Shown here: positions 43,089 through 52,012 of the stretch, one piece after another
Layout of the letters: every line of letters starts with the position of its first letter
How positions within the stretch are numbered: position 1 is the stretch's first letter
Origin: JACKNG01 sp040220855
Lineage (GTDB): Bacteria > Pseudomonadota > Gammaproteobacteria > Ga0077536
Length of the DNA: 64,000 bases
Direction: 5' to 3'
Assembly (NCBI GenBank): GCA_040220855.1
Contig: JAVJVZ010000071.1
Location: forward strand, 1-64,000
Translations under genes and position numbers: made by a program
The notes under the pieces: model-generated
What the model saw: the letters and a program-made list of their open reading frames with translations, nothing else
The model's database searches: none
What the model was told of the DNA's origin: nothing

Positions 43089-45473
43089 TCACCCCACGGC
43101 CGCGAGGCCGGGCGGGTGCGTCGCGTGATGCGCGAGGTAGGCTGCGATGGCGTCTGCCGGCATCGGCCTGGCGAGCAGGTAGCCCTGCAGCTGGTCGCAG
43201 CCGAAGGCGCGCAGCATCTGCGCCTGCTCCTCGGTCTCCACCCCCTCGGCGACCACTTTCATGTGGAGGCTGCGACCCATCGAGACGATCGCCCGCACGA
43301 GGCTTGCCTCCTTGCCATCGACCGCCATGTCGGCGACGAACGCGCGGTCGATCTTGAGCTTGTCGAACTGGAAGCTCTGCAGGTAACTGAGCGAGGAGAA
43401 GCCGGTACCGAAGTCGTCCATCGCGACTCGCAGCCCGAGCTCCTTGAGCCCGCGTAACGTACGCACCACGTCGTCGCGGTTGTCGATCAGTACCGATTCG
43501 GTAATCTCGAGCTCGAGGCGCGCCGGCGGCAGCCCACTCGCGGCGAGCGCAGCGCGCACGCTTGCAAGGAGGTCGCCGCGACGGAACTGCAATGCAGAGA
43601 CGTTCACCGCCACCTGCAGCGGCAACGGCCATGCCGCCGCATCCTGGCAGGCCTGCCGCAGCACGAATTCGCCGAGCGCGGCGACCAGTCCGGATTCTTC
43701 GGCGACCTGGATGAACTCGGCCGGCGACACGTTGCCGAGTTCTTCGTCGTGCCAGCGCAACAGGGTTTCGCAGGCAACCGGCGTGCGCGTGACGCAGTCG
43801 ACGATGGGCTGGTAGGCGACCGTGAGCTGCTCGCACTCGATTGCGCGGCGCAGGCGCTCCTCTAGCCGTTTGCGCGCGAGCAGCGCGGCGTCCATGGCCG
43901 CTTCGAAGAAGCGGCAGGTCGCCTTGCCGTCGGCCTTGGCCTTGTACATGGCGGTGTCGGCGCGACGCAGCAGCGCCTCGATGTCCTGACCGTCATGCGG
44001 GAAGAATGCGACGCCGATCGAGGCGCCCGGGTGCGCATGCCCTTGTTCGAGGACGATAGGCGCCGCCAGAGCCCGGTGGATGCGCGCCGCCAGCGCGGTG
44101 GCCTGCGCCGGTTGCGGACACGCGCTCAACAGGAGCGCGAACTCGTCACCGCCGAAACGTGCCACGATGTCGCCGGTACGCAGCGCGCCGGCAAGCCGCC
44201 GCGCCACCTCGGCGATGACGCGGTCGCCCGCGGCGTGGCCATGAATGTCGTTGACCAGTTTGAAGTTGTCGAGGTCGATGACCATCACCGCGAAGCGTTC
44301 GCCGGCGCGCTCACAGCGCGCGATGGTGCGCTCCGCGAGTTCGGCGAAGAAGCGGCGGTTGGGTAGGCGGGTGAGCGGGTCGTGGAGCGCCAGATGCGCG
44401 ATGCGGATCTCCGAGAGTTTGCGCGCGGTGACGTCGCGAATCGCGATGAGCTGCCCGCTGGCGCAGCCCGGCAGCGGCAGGCGGCGACGCGTGACCTCGA
44501 CCGGGAAGCTGAGCCCGTCGGCACGCCGCACGGTCAGCTCGACCGGATCGGATTCCCCCCACTCGGCCGTGTCGACCGCGTCACCGATCAGGCGCTCGAG
44601 CAGCTGCGGGCAGAGGTTGCTGCAGGCGTCATCGAGAGCCAGCAGTTTGCGCGCCTTGGTGTTCGAATCGACGATACGACCGTCGGCAATCACCAGCAGG
44701 CCTTCGAATGCACCCTCGGCGAGGACGCGGAAGCGATCGGCTTCGGCACGCAGGCGGCGCGCGAGCCGGACATCGAGCGCTGCGCCGACCACGGCAATGG
44801 TGAGAATAAATGCCACCGCGCCGCCGATGGCCACGGCGAGCAGCGTGCGGGACACACCGTGCGCGGGGAGCGCACCGCTCACCGCCGCTTCGATGTCGAA
44901 CGCATGCATCGCGACGAAATGCATCGAGAGCGTCATGGCACTCAGCAGCAAACCGCTCGCGATCATCCCGGGCAGGCGTCGTGTCGCACCGAGCGCGGTC
45001 GTCGCACCGGCACCAAGAGCAATCGCGAGCACGACCGAGACGGCGACGAGGGAGGCGTCGTAGACCAGCGTGCCGGGCATCGCCATCGCGGCCATGCCGA
45101 TGTAGTGGAGCGCGATCACGGCCATCCCGACGAGTGCACCGCCGCTGGCGCGGCCGAGAACGTGGTGCGCCGCGCGCCGGGCGAATTCGAAGCCGAGACC
45201 GGCGAGCGCGGTACCGACGACGAACGAAAGGACGGTGAGTTCGAGGTCGTAACCGCCCGGCGGATACAGGCGGTAGGCCAGCATGGCGATGAAATGCGTC
45301 GACCAGGCGGTCGTGCCCCCGCACAGGCCGATCAGCAACGGCCAGCCGCCCGCACGTGCGCCGGCCGGCACGCGCCCGGCTATGAGCACGGTGACGTAAT
45401 TGCCGAGTACGCACAGCGCGCCGGCCAGACCGACGAGGGCGAGATCGTGGTGGGACAAGAGATGATCGAGCAT
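43089..45473 (-). CDS. MHYT-PAS-GGDEF-EAL cyclic di-GMP signalling protein
   Basis: A 794-residue membrane protein. The MHYT sensor (about 1-240) has STHFIAML, LHYIGMAAM and SMHFVAMHAF copies, a likely metal/gas sensor. Then a PAS-like region, a GGDEF domain with intact FGGDEFALL and DLDNFKLVND, and an EAL domain with CETLLRWHDEE (E-T-L variant of EAL), ESVLIDN, DDFGTGFSSL and DKLKIDRAFV. It could make or degrade c-di-GMP. It is convergent with the pentapeptide gene. Confidence 0.9.
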   Translation of the reverse strand: MLDHLLSHHDLALVGLAGALCVLGNYVTVLIAGRVPAGARAGGWPLLIGLCGGTTAWSTHFIAMLAYRLYPPGGYDLELTVLSFVVGTALAGLGFEFARRAAHHVLGRASGGALVGMAVIALHYIGMAAMAMPGTLVYDASLVAVSVVLAIALGAGATTALGATRRLPGMIASGLLLSAMTLSMHFVAMHAFDIEAAVSGALPAHGVSRTLLAVAIGGAVAFILTIAVVGAALDVRLARRLRAEADRFRVLAEGAFEGLLVIADGRIVDSNTKARKLLALDDACSNLCPQLLERLIGDAVDTAEWGESDPVELTVRRADGLSFPVEVTRRRLPLPGCASGQLIAIRDVTARKLSEIRIAHLALHDPLTRLPNRRFFAELAERTIARCERAGERFAVMVIDLDNFKLVNDIHGHAAGDRVIAEVARRLAGALRTGDIVARFGGDEFALLLSACPQPAQATALAARIHRALAAPIVLEQGHAHPGASIGVAFFPHDGQDIEALLRRADTAMYKAKADGKATCRFFEAAMDAALLARKRLEERLRRAIECEQLTVAYQPIVDCVTRTPVACETLLRWHDEELGNVSPAEFIQVAEESGLVAALGEFVLRQACQDAAAWPLPLQVAVNVSALQFRRGDLLASVRAALAASGLPPARLELEITESVLIDNRDDVVRTLRGLKELGLRVAMDDFGTGFSSLSYLQSFQFDKLKIDRAFVADMAVDGKEASLVRAIVSMGRSLHMKVVAEGVETEEQAQMLRAFGCDQLQGYLLARPMPADAIAAYLAHHATHPPGLAAVG

Positions 45474-45566
45474 GCGGATGGGAACTCCCCCGCGCGGTGC
45501 GGAGCGTGGAAGTTAAGTTGGCGTGGCTGGCCGGGCCGGCCAGCGCCTGCGGGGGCAGCGTGACCC

Positions 45567-45584
45567 GGGCTCGGTAACGAGCCC
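45567..45584. promoter_or_regulatory. Hairpin upstream of the MHYT gene
   Basis: GGGCTCG (45567-45573) and CGAGCCC (45578-45584) pair perfectly around GTAA, about 95 bases upstream of the reverse-strand start. It could be an operator or a leader hairpin. It does not look like a c-di-GMP riboswitch. Confidence 0.3.
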
Positions 45585-45622
45585 TACCAGACAGGTCGGA
45601 ATACCAACGAATACATCGATAT

Positions 45623-45639
45623 TATCGACTTTAGCGATA
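45623..45639. promoter_or_regulatory. A+T-rich inverted repeat
   Basis: TATCG and CGATA at 45623-45627 and 45635-45639 with a 7-base spacer, inside the only A+T-rich patch of this region (45600-45650). A likely promoter zone. Confidence 0.3.
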
Positions 45640-45924
45640 AAACATTGAGCCATGCGCGGGTGCCACGGCCTGTCGCGGCGTCGACGACGTCACAACTCAG
45701 CCGCGCCAGGGTCTTGCAGCAGACCTGCCGCGTGCCGACCGCGGCGCACCCTGCAAACGAGACGGGCCGGCCACCACGGCCCGCTTCACCCGGAGCGACG
45801 AGCCGTGCGGCGCCAGCGACCGGCGGGGTCGCCGCAACCGGGCATCTTTACTGCCTGGCCCCGTCGCTCGCCGTGCAGCCGAACGCGGCTTTCCGGGGTT
45901 GTGCGGGAGAACGTCCGGCACGGA

Positions 45925-46056
45925 AGCGTGGTGCTGGCCACAATCATCGGGGCAGTCGTCGCGCGCCTGGCGCCCGACCTGCTGCGCATCGAGGACGATG
46001 CCGTACTCGGGGTCGCCATCGGCATCGCGGTGCATGGCATCGGCAACGCGCGCGCC
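45925..46056 (+). pseudogene. Remnant of an LrgB/CidB-family membrane protein
   Basis: The forward frame reads SVVLATIIGAVVARLAPDLL then RIEDDAVLGVAIGIAVHGIGNARA. This resembles the LrgB family core (membrane helix, 'lrI.d..a.GlA.G.asHgiGTAra'). Neighbouring sequence on both sides in the same frame is unrelated and there is no start. It is a fragment of about 44 codons. The assignment rests on pattern memory only. Confidence 0.5.
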
Positions 46057-46264
46057 TGTCGCACGCACTGCCGCGCCGGGTTAAACAATGTTGCGATTCG
46101 CTCGCGACATACCCACGCATCGCGACGCGTCGTTTACCCTGCGGCCGCGCTTGCCATTGCGCCCCTACCCGCCACGCGCCTGCTGCCGCTGCCACGACTT
46201 GCCGTGCCCGGCGGTCCCGTGCGTGCCACGACGACAACGAACCAAGCAAGCAAGGGAGTACACG

Positions 46265-47038
46265 TTGAACAGAGCAACCGAGCGTCACGCCATCGCGGCA
46301 CTGTGCATCCTCGCCGGCGCAAACGCGCCAGCCATTGCGGCCCCGGTCACCTACGCCATCGACCAGGCGTTCTGGGGCACGAAGCCCATCGGCAGCTACT
46401 CGCTCACGACCGACGTGTGGCAAGCACAGCGAGCGGACGCGGTCGCCGCCGACCCAGGCAGTTTCTCCTACGTCAACGGTACCGTGACCATCGACTGGGA
46501 AGCGGATGAACTGGCCGATTACGATCTGAATCTCGACCTTGCCCCGCTCGGCACCAGCGTGCGTTTCCGGAAAGGTGCGCCCGAGGTCAATGTCGATCGC
46601 GAAGCGATCCTGCCACCCGTCGTAGCGTCCGCGGCGGAGCAACTGCAGCTCTACATGTCGCGCGGCTTCGGGCCGCAGGTGACCATTACGCCGGCGGGCG
46701 GCACGCCGGTGTCGGCGCAGCAGTACCGTCTCGAGTTCGACTTCGTGTTCAACAACTTCACCAACCCGGAGTCGGTACAGACGCTGCTGCTGCGCGCCGA
46801 CATCTTCGAATTCCAGGAGCTCGGTGCGCTCGGTGATTACGGCTGTCTCTATTTCGGTATCTGCTCGACTACCGCCGACTACGCGGCCGGCAGTGCGACC
46901 GTACCGGACAGCCAGACCTACGGCGGCTACGGAATCGCACCCGCACCCGTGCCGCTGCCCGCGCCCGCGGCGCTGCTCGCAAGCGCTCTCGCCGCACTCG
47001 GCATACGCCGCCAACGCGCCCAGCGACCGATGCACTGA
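46265..47038 (+). CDS. Secreted VPLPA-sorted protein
   Basis: A 257-residue protein. The start is TTG at 46265, chosen because AAGGGAG (46253-46259) lies just upstream and gives a short signal peptide ending AIAA. The mature part is all-beta (VTYAIDQAFWGTKPIGSYSLTTDVW.., then YRLEFDFVFNNFTNPESVQTLLLRADIFEF), with a likely disulfide pair in YGCLYFGIC. The tail is VPLPAPAALLASALAALGIRRQR, a sorting signal. It is probably an extracellular-matrix or envelope protein of unknown function. Confidence 0.78.
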   Translation: MNRATERHAIAALCILAGANAPAIAAPVTYAIDQAFWGTKPIGSYSLTTDVWQAQRADAVAADPGSFSYVNGTVTIDWEADELADYDLNLDLAPLGTSVRFRKGAPEVNVDREAILPPVVASAAEQLQLYMSRGFGPQVTITPAGGTPVSAQQYRLEFDFVFNNFTNPESVQTLLLRADIFEFQELGALGDYGCLYFGICSTTADYAAGSATVPDSQTYGGYGIAPAPVPLPAPAALLASALAALGIRRQRAQRPMH

Positions 47039-47229
47039 GGACCCACGCCGCCGGCGCCCGCAATTGCCAAGCGGGCGCGCAGTTGGTAGCGTCGCGCGGC
47101 GGCCGCGCGGCCGCCGTGCCCGGTTGCGATCGCAGTCGCCGGTCGCGCCCGCGGCTGAGCAGCGGTGCCGACACGTCGGCGCGGCTACCGCCGCACGACA
47201 ATCAACAATCGAATTTCAAGGTAGCCTTT

Positions 47230-48345
47230 ATGAGTGCATTGTTCACGCCACTCACGTTCAACCGTGGCCCGGCCATGAAGAACCGTTTCATGCTCGCCCC
47301 CCTGACCAACCAGCAGAGTCACGAGGATGGCTCGTGCTCGGAGGCCGAGCATCGCTGGCTCACCATGCGTGCCGAGGGCGGTTTCGGCCTGACCATGACC
47401 TGCGCCGCGCACGTGCAGGTCGAGGGGCGTGGCTTTCCCGGCCAGATGGGCATCTTCTCCGATGCACTGCTGCCCGGCCTCACGCGGCTCGCCGCGGCCA
47501 TCAATGAACAGGGCAGCATCAGCATCGTGCAGCTCTACCACGGCGGCATGCGCTGTCCGAAAGAGGTCATCGGCCAGCAACCGCTGAGTGCATCGGACAA
47601 CGAGAAGTGGGGCGCGCGCGCCATGACCACGGCCGAAGTCGAAGGCATGATCGAGGCCTTCATCACCGCCGCGGTACGGGCCGAGCGTGCCGGCTTCCAC
47701 GGCGTGGAGCTGCATGGCGCGCACGGCTACCTGCTCGCGCAGTTCCTCTCGCCCGACACCAATCGGCGCGATGACCGCTACGGCGGCTCGCTCGAGAACC
47801 GCCAGCGCCCGATCATGGAAATCATCGACGGCATCCGCGCGCGCTGCGGCAAGGACTTCATGATCGGCGTGCGGCTGTCACCCGAGCGCTTCGGCATGCG
47901 CCTGCCCGAGATCGTCGACCTCGCCGGGCGCCTCATGGCCGACGAGCTGATCGAGTTCCTCGACATGTCGATGTGGGACGTCTTCAAGCAGCCCGAAGAC
48001 GATGCCGGTGACGGCCGCAGCCTGCTGTCCTACTTCACCGAGCTGCCGCGCAAGGGCGTGCGCCTGGGCGTCGCCGGCAAGTTGCGCACGCCGGAGCAGG
48101 TGCAGCGCGCGATGGATGCCGGCGTCGACTGGGTCATGCTCGGCCGCGCCGCGATCCTTCACCATGATTTCCCCAACCGCATGCAGGCCGACGCAGACTT
48201 CACCCCGATCGCGCTGCCGGCGCCGCCCGAGCATCTCGCCGCCGAGGGCCTCAGCCCGCCGTTCGTCGAGTACATGAAGAACTGGAAGGGCTTCGTCGCC
48301 GGCGCCGAAGGCGTGGTCGACACCGCGCTGATCCTCAACAGCTGA
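47230..48345 (+). CDS. NADH:flavin oxidoreductase (old yellow enzyme family)
   Basis: A 371-residue TIM-barrel FMN enzyme. It shows NRFMLAPLTNQQSHEDG, VQLYHGG, the substrate-binding HGAHGYLLAQFLSPDTNRRDDRYGGSLENR and the FMN-phosphate end GVAGKLRTPEQVQRAM..DWVMLGRAAI. OYE-family proteins reduce activated C=C bonds of enones or nitro compounds. ATG 47230 follows AAGGTAG. It is flanked by a VPLPA gene and a bidirectional hairpin. Substrate unknown. Confidence 0.9.
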   Translation: MSALFTPLTFNRGPAMKNRFMLAPLTNQQSHEDGSCSEAEHRWLTMRAEGGFGLTMTCAAHVQVEGRGFPGQMGIFSDALLPGLTRLAAAINEQGSISIVQLYHGGMRCPKEVIGQQPLSASDNEKWGARAMTTAEVEGMIEAFITAAVRAERAGFHGVELHGAHGYLLAQFLSPDTNRRDDRYGGSLENRQRPIMEIIDGIRARCGKDFMIGVRLSPERFGMRLPEIVDLAGRLMADELIEFLDMSMWDVFKQPEDDAGDGRSLLSYFTELPRKGVRLGVAGKLRTPEQVQRAMDAGVDWVMLGRAAILHHDFPNRMQADADFTPIALPAPPEHLAAEGLSPPFVEYMKNWKGFVAGAEGVVDTALILNS

Positions 48346-48375
48346 GGGGGAAGCGCGCGGCCCAACGCGACAATT

Positions 48376-48408
48376 GGTGACAGGCGCCGGGAGCCCGGCG
48401 TCGTCACC
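48376..48408. terminator. Bidirectional hairpin terminator
   Basis: Outer arms GGTGAC (48376-48381) and GTCACC (48403-48408), and inner arms CGCCGGG (48385-48391) and CCCGGCG (48394-48400), form a nearly continuous stem between convergent genes ending at 48345 (+) and 48423 (-). Confidence 0.6.
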
Positions 48409-48422
48409 GCACTGATGCCGCG

Positions 48423-48854
48423 TCAGAAGAAATTGAGGTAGTAGGAAACCGCTGAACTGTGTCCGCGGTAGCGCCAGCCGCCAATTGCCTGGTCACTGAA
48501 TCGCCAATAGGCTGCCTCGCTCGCTTCGCCGGGTAGCGTGTACACACAGTGGACTATTGCCTCGGCGGTACTCCCGAATGACAGCAAGGGCTTGCTGACT
48601 GCCACCTCGTGAAGCGCGATACGGCTCGCGTCCGCACGCTCGAGCAGCTCGGCCACGTCTGCCTCGTCTGCCGGGTCGGCGGCGTCGAGCGCCACGCCGA
48701 GTCTTCCGCCTAGGTCGTTCACCAGGTGTGCCCGTATGGCCTCGTGCAATGCAGGGTCGTCGCTTCGCCCCAGCGCAGCACCGCGAACGACGATAACGAT
48801 CAAGACCACGACGAGCGCGGCGACCCCCGCGCGACCGGAAAATTCCAACTGCAT
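48423..48854 (-). CDS. Small single-pass membrane protein, unknown
   Basis: A 143-residue protein with one N-terminal transmembrane helix (VAALVVVLIVIVVRGAAL) and a periplasmic part: helical (LHEAIRAHLVNDLGGRLGVALDAADPADEADVAELLERAD), then beta (HEVAVSKPLLSFGSTAEAIVHCVYTLPGEASEAAYWRFSDQAIGGWRYRG). ATG 48854 has GGAG upstream. No family recognised; the YWRF..GGWRY end recalls many small lipid- or sugar-binding envelope proteins. Confidence 0.65.
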   Translation of the reverse strand: MQLEFSGRAGVAALVVVLIVIVVRGAALGRSDDPALHEAIRAHLVNDLGGRLGVALDAADPADEADVAELLERADASRIALHEVAVSKPLLSFGSTAEAIVHCVYTLPGEASEAAYWRFSDQAIGGWRYRGHSSAVSYYLNFF

Positions 48855-49192
48855 CCGCGTACTCCGGAACATCCTCGGTGAATCGGCGCGTGGCCAAGCT
48901 CCGCCCACGTATCCCGCCTCCTCCTACCATCGGCCGCCGCTCGTCGCAGCTAAAGGGCGGACACGGAGGCCGGCGGGATTGCGCGGTCACCAATCACTAG
49001 CACCAGCCCACGCGTGCGTCCTCCGGCACAGCCATTCGCAGCGTACGGGGCAACGCTTGCCGCCATCGGGTTGCGCGACTGTCGTGGTCGCGCGCTTTGC
49101 GCACGGCGGGTTCGGCCCCGGATGGCTCCGTAGCCGCTGGGGCGACGTCGGCGACAGCGGTTACATCGACAATGACGCGATGCTGAAGGCTC
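48855..49192. other. Gene-poor region
   Basis: About 340 bases between a membrane-protein gene and the remnant at 49193-49541. It holds only Arg-rich open frames on both strands and no clear hairpin or promoter. Confidence 0.4.
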
Positions 49193-49541
49193 CCGTTTTC
49201 GGCATGCCAGCACGGGCAACGTCGTGCCGAGGAAGAGCAGCGCGCCAGGCAGGAAGACTGGAGTGTTATTGATAGCTGACGATGCTCGTGATGTCCCACG
49301 CCGCGGTGAAGACCCCCTGCATCGCACTCACGCGGATTGGGGCCGAGCGCCCCACCTCGGCAGAGGCCGAGAATACGCGCACGGGGCCGGTGACGCGGCC
49401 GTTGGCGGGGTTCGATTCCGCCGGGGTGGCGGAAGCGGAGAAACCAGCGTCACCGCCAGATAATACGGAAAGCGTCACGACACTTATCCTCGACGCCTGC
49501 TTCCTTTTTCGCCCCGCCGTACTACCGTGGCGGACATTCAT
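49193..49541 (-). pseudogene. Possible frameshifted VPLPA-type secreted protein
   Basis: From ATG 49541 the reverse frame gives SVVTLSVLSGGDAGFSASATPAESNP, then VTGPVRVFSASAEVGRSAPIRVSAMQ and FTAAWDITSIVSYQ, ending at 49266. One base out of that frame the next sequence is NNTPVFLPGALLFLGTTLPVLACRKR, which looks like a sorting tail (PxxLPGAxxFLG plus basic cluster). A single-base shift would join them. No signal peptide is seen and the ATG lacks a ribosome site, so this is either a decayed gene or chance. Confidence 0.35.
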
Positions 49542-49559
49542 TAGCGCGGAGACGTTTCG

Positions 49560-51224
49560 ATGACCACCGCACGAACAGGCGCCAACATCCTGCTCGACGT
49601 GCTCGAGAGCGAAGGCTGCGAGTACGTCTTCGGCAATCCGGGCACGACCGAGCTGCCGCTCATCGATGCACTCGTCGACCGCCCCCGGCTGCACTACGTG
49701 CTCGGCCTGCAGGAGGCCAGCGTGGTCGCCATGGCCGACGGCTACGCGCAGGCCTCCGGCAAGCCGGGCTTCGTCAACCTGCACACCGCCGGCGGTCTCG
49801 GCCATGGCCTCGGCAACCTGCTCAATGCCGCCACGTCGGGCACGCCACTCGTGGTGACGGCCGGGCAGCAGGACTCACGCCACGCAATCACCGATCCGCT
49901 CCTGCAGGGCGACCTCGTCTCGATCGCGCGGCCGGCCTGCAAGTGGGCTGCCGAAATCACCTCCCCCGACCAGATCCCGGTACTCATGCATCGCGCGTTC
50001 CAGGACTGCCAGGCAACGCCACGTGGGCCGGTGTTCCTGTCGCTGCCGATGGACGTGATGGAAGCGCACAGCAGCATCCGGATTCCGCGTACCTCGCATG
50101 TCGATCGGCGCCCGGTGGCGGGTTCGCTGGCGGAGCTTGCGCTCGAGCTGACCGCGGTCGAGCCGGGGCGTGTTGCCATCATCGCGGGCGACGAGATCTC
50201 GTTCAACGATGCCTACAAGGAAGTGGTGCATCTGGCCGAGCTGCTCGCCGCGCCGGTCTTCGGTTCGTCGTGGCCGGCACATATCCCGTTCCCGACCTCG
50301 CACTACCTTTGGCAGGGCAACCTGCCGACGCGAGCGAGCGGCATTGCCGAGGCCATGCAGGGATTCGACTGCGTGTTCGCGCTCGGCGGCAAGTCGTTCA
50401 TCACGATTCTCTATACCGAGGCGTCCGCGCTGCCGGAGGGCTGCGAGCTCTTCCAGCTCTCGGTCGACGGCCGCGACCTCGGTCGCACCTTTCCCTCCAA
50501 GCTCTCCGTGGTCGGCGACATCGAACTCTCGCTCAAGGCGCTGAACGCACTCATAGAGAAGCGCATCGCGCCACGCGCAGACGCCTACACGGCTGCGCGC
50601 GACGCTGCGCGGCGTGCGTACGCCGAGCGCAAGCGTGCGCTCGAGGCGCAGGCGGATGCCTATACCGACGCCGCCGACATCCATCCGATGGTCGCGGCGC
50701 GCGCGCTCGCCGAGAGCATCGGCGCGACGCCCATCGTCGACGAGGCGATCGCCACCGCGAGCCACCTGCGCAGCTTCCTCAACAACAGCTCCACGCGCCA
50801 GTACTCGTTCCTGCGCGGCGGCGCGCTCGGCTGGGGCATGCCGGCGGCGGTGGGCTTCTCGCTCGGGCTCGGGCGGCGCCCGGTGGTCTCCCTGGTCGGC
50901 GACGGCGCGGCGATGTACTCGCCGCAGGCGCTGTGGACGGCGGCCAACGAAGACCTGCCCGTCACCTTTGTCGTCATCAACAACCGCGAGTACAACGTGC
51001 TCAAGAACTTCATGCGCTCGCAGGCGCATTACCTCTCGGCACAGACCGGGGAGTTCATCGGCATGGACATCACCTCCCCACCCATCGACTTCCTCGCCCT
51101 CGCGGCGTCCATGGGCGTGCCCGGACAGCGCATCACCCGCGCAGACGACATCCACGATGCCGTGAGCGAGGCCATCGCGACCTGCCGGCCACATGTGATC
51201 GAGATTCTCGTCGGCCTCGAATAG
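49560..51224 (+). CDS. ThDP-dependent decarboxylase (benzoylformate decarboxylase-like)
   Basis: A 554-residue thiamin-diphosphate enzyme. The N-terminal domain has YVFGNPGTTELPLIDAL and GLQEASVVAMADGYAQASGKPG, the Pyr-binding Glu region. The C-terminal domain has the ThDP/Mg motif GDGAAMYSPQALWTAANEDLPVTFVVINN. The order and GNPGTTE resemble benzoylformate and related 2-keto-acid decarboxylases, so it would convert a 2-oxo acid to an aldehyde and CO2. The substrate is unknown. It lies convergent to the TetR gene at 51254. Confidence 0.88.
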   Translation: MTTARTGANILLDVLESEGCEYVFGNPGTTELPLIDALVDRPRLHYVLGLQEASVVAMADGYAQASGKPGFVNLHTAGGLGHGLGNLLNAATSGTPLVVTAGQQDSRHAITDPLLQGDLVSIARPACKWAAEITSPDQIPVLMHRAFQDCQATPRGPVFLSLPMDVMEAHSSIRIPRTSHVDRRPVAGSLAELALELTAVEPGRVAIIAGDEISFNDAYKEVVHLAELLAAPVFGSSWPAHIPFPTSHYLWQGNLPTRASGIAEAMQGFDCVFALGGKSFITILYTEASALPEGCELFQLSVDGRDLGRTFPSKLSVVGDIELSLKALNALIEKRIAPRADAYTAARDAARRAYAERKRALEAQADAYTDAADIHPMVAARALAESIGATPIVDEAIATASHLRSFLNNSSTRQYSFLRGGALGWGMPAAVGFSLGLGRRPVVSLVGDGAAMYSPQALWTAANEDLPVTFVVINNREYNVLKNFMRSQAHYLSAQTGEFIGMDITSPPIDFLALAASMGVPGQRITRADDIHDAVSEAIATCRPHVIEILVGLE

Positions 51225-51253
51225 ACGGCGCGCGGGCGCCATCCGCGCAATCA

Positions 51254-51814
51254 TCACGCTGGCAGGGTCGCCAGCAGCACGGCCGCGGCAGCCTTGGCGT
51301 CCGCCGCCGGCGCGCGCTCGTGGCCGAGATGCGCAGTGACGATGGCACCGTCCTTGAGCAACAGCAGCGCCCGGGCCAGGGCATCCGCATCCGCGGCGCC
51401 GGCTGCCGCTGCCAGCTCGCGCACCTGGCGAAACAGCAGCCGTTTGTGCTCGGCGGCCTGCGCGTGGATGGGGTGGTCGGGGTCGGGATACTCCGAGGCG
51501 GCCTTGATGAACATGCAGGAGCGGAAGCCGGGCGTCGCGAACCATTCCGCGAGCGCATCGAACATCGCCAGCAGCTGCGCGTGCGGCGCGCCGGCCTCGC
51601 CCATGCGACGGAACAGCCAGTTGCGGAATTCCTGGTCGCGCAGCCGAAGCACCGCGAGGATCAGCTCGTCCTTGCTGCGGAAGTGCTTGAACATGGTGGT
51701 CTTCGAGATACCCGTCTCGGCTGACAGCCGGTCCATGCCGGTCGCATGAAAGCCCTCCCGATAGAAGATATCGAGTGCCTTCCGCACCAGTTCGTCGCGC
51801 TTGCTGGGACGCAT
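51254..51814 (-). CDS. TetR/AcrR-family transcriptional regulator
   Basis: A 186-residue repressor. The N-terminal HTH is clear: KRDELVRKALDIFYREGFHATGMDRLSAETGISKTTMFKHFRSKDELILAVL (about 4-55). The C-terminal ligand pocket is helical and ends with Ala-rich helices. I chose ATG 51814; an upstream ATG at 51892 would run through its own operator. It faces the DUF1348 gene, and three operator-like palindromes lie between them, so it probably autoregulates and controls the DUF1348/isochorismatase genes. Confidence 0.88.
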   Translation of the reverse strand: MRPSKRDELVRKALDIFYREGFHATGMDRLSAETGISKTTMFKHFRSKDELILAVLRLRDQEFRNWLFRRMGEAGAPHAQLLAMFDALAEWFATPGFRSCMFIKAASEYPDPDHPIHAQAAEHKRLLFRQVRELAAAAGAADADALARALLLLKDGAIVTAHLGHERAPAADAKAAAAVLLATLPA

Positions 51815-51830
51815 AGGGGTTCTTACATGC

Positions 51831-51844
51831 ACCGACCCGTCGGT
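51831..51844. promoter_or_regulatory. TetR-type operator 1
   Basis: A perfect inverted repeat ACCGAC-CC-GTCGGT within ATGCACCGACCCGTCGGTGAAT-like context, 17 bases upstream of the TetR gene's start. It matches the palindromes at 51960 and 51985 in the same intergenic region. Confidence 0.7.
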
Positions 51845-51959
51845 GAATTTACCAGCCCCTGAGATCTGCGGCCACACCTCTTCATCCATCAATACAGCAG
51901 GTTAGCTCACTTCCCCGGGCCCTTCCGCAGGATAAGGGCTTGTCGGCTTGCATTTATGT

Positions 51960-51969
51960 ACCGATCGGT
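51960..51969. promoter_or_regulatory. TetR-type operator 2
   Basis: A perfect palindrome ACCGATCGGT within an A+T-rich stretch (51950-52000). It is about 45 bases upstream of the DUF1348 gene and likely overlaps its promoter. Confidence 0.65.
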
Positions 51970-51984
51970 TCATATAATAACTGC

Positions 51985-51994
51985 ACCGATTAGT
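51985..51994. promoter_or_regulatory. TetR-type operator 3 (imperfect)
   Basis: ACCGATTAGT, a one-arm variant of the ACCGATCGGT palindrome, preceded by GC and followed by ACAT as at operator 2. It is 25 bases downstream of operator 2 and 18 upstream of the DUF1348 start. Confidence 0.45.
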
Positions 51995-52012
51995 ACATTT
52001 AGGCTTGCCGTC

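Larger units (their letters stand above)
45474..46264. other. Long gene-poor region with one gene remnant
   Basis: It holds the upstream region of the MHYT gene, two inverted repeats, an LrgB-like remnant and the ribosome site of the next gene. Open frames on both strands over 45650-46268 are Arg/Pro-rich and show no family match apart from the remnant. Confidence 0.5.

Noticed and set aside
45540..45600. Hairpin upstream of the GGDEF/EAL gene as a c-di-GMP riboswitch
   Set aside because: The conserved GEMM core with its tetraloop-receptor pattern is not visible; only a simple 7-bp stem is seen.
45697..46068. 124-codon reverse frame in the gene-poor region
   Set aside because: Arg/Pro-rich composition, no ribosome site, and it covers the better-supported LrgB-like remnant on the other strand.
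49404..49424. GGGGTTCGATTCCGCC resembles a tRNA T-arm
   Set aside because: The 5-bp stem does not pair around the loop, no acceptor or anticodon arm is present, and the bases lie in a better-explained reading frame.
51815..51892. Upstream start of the TetR gene at 51892
   Set aside because: It would place coding sequence across the perfect operator palindrome, and the added residues do not match the TetR N-terminus.
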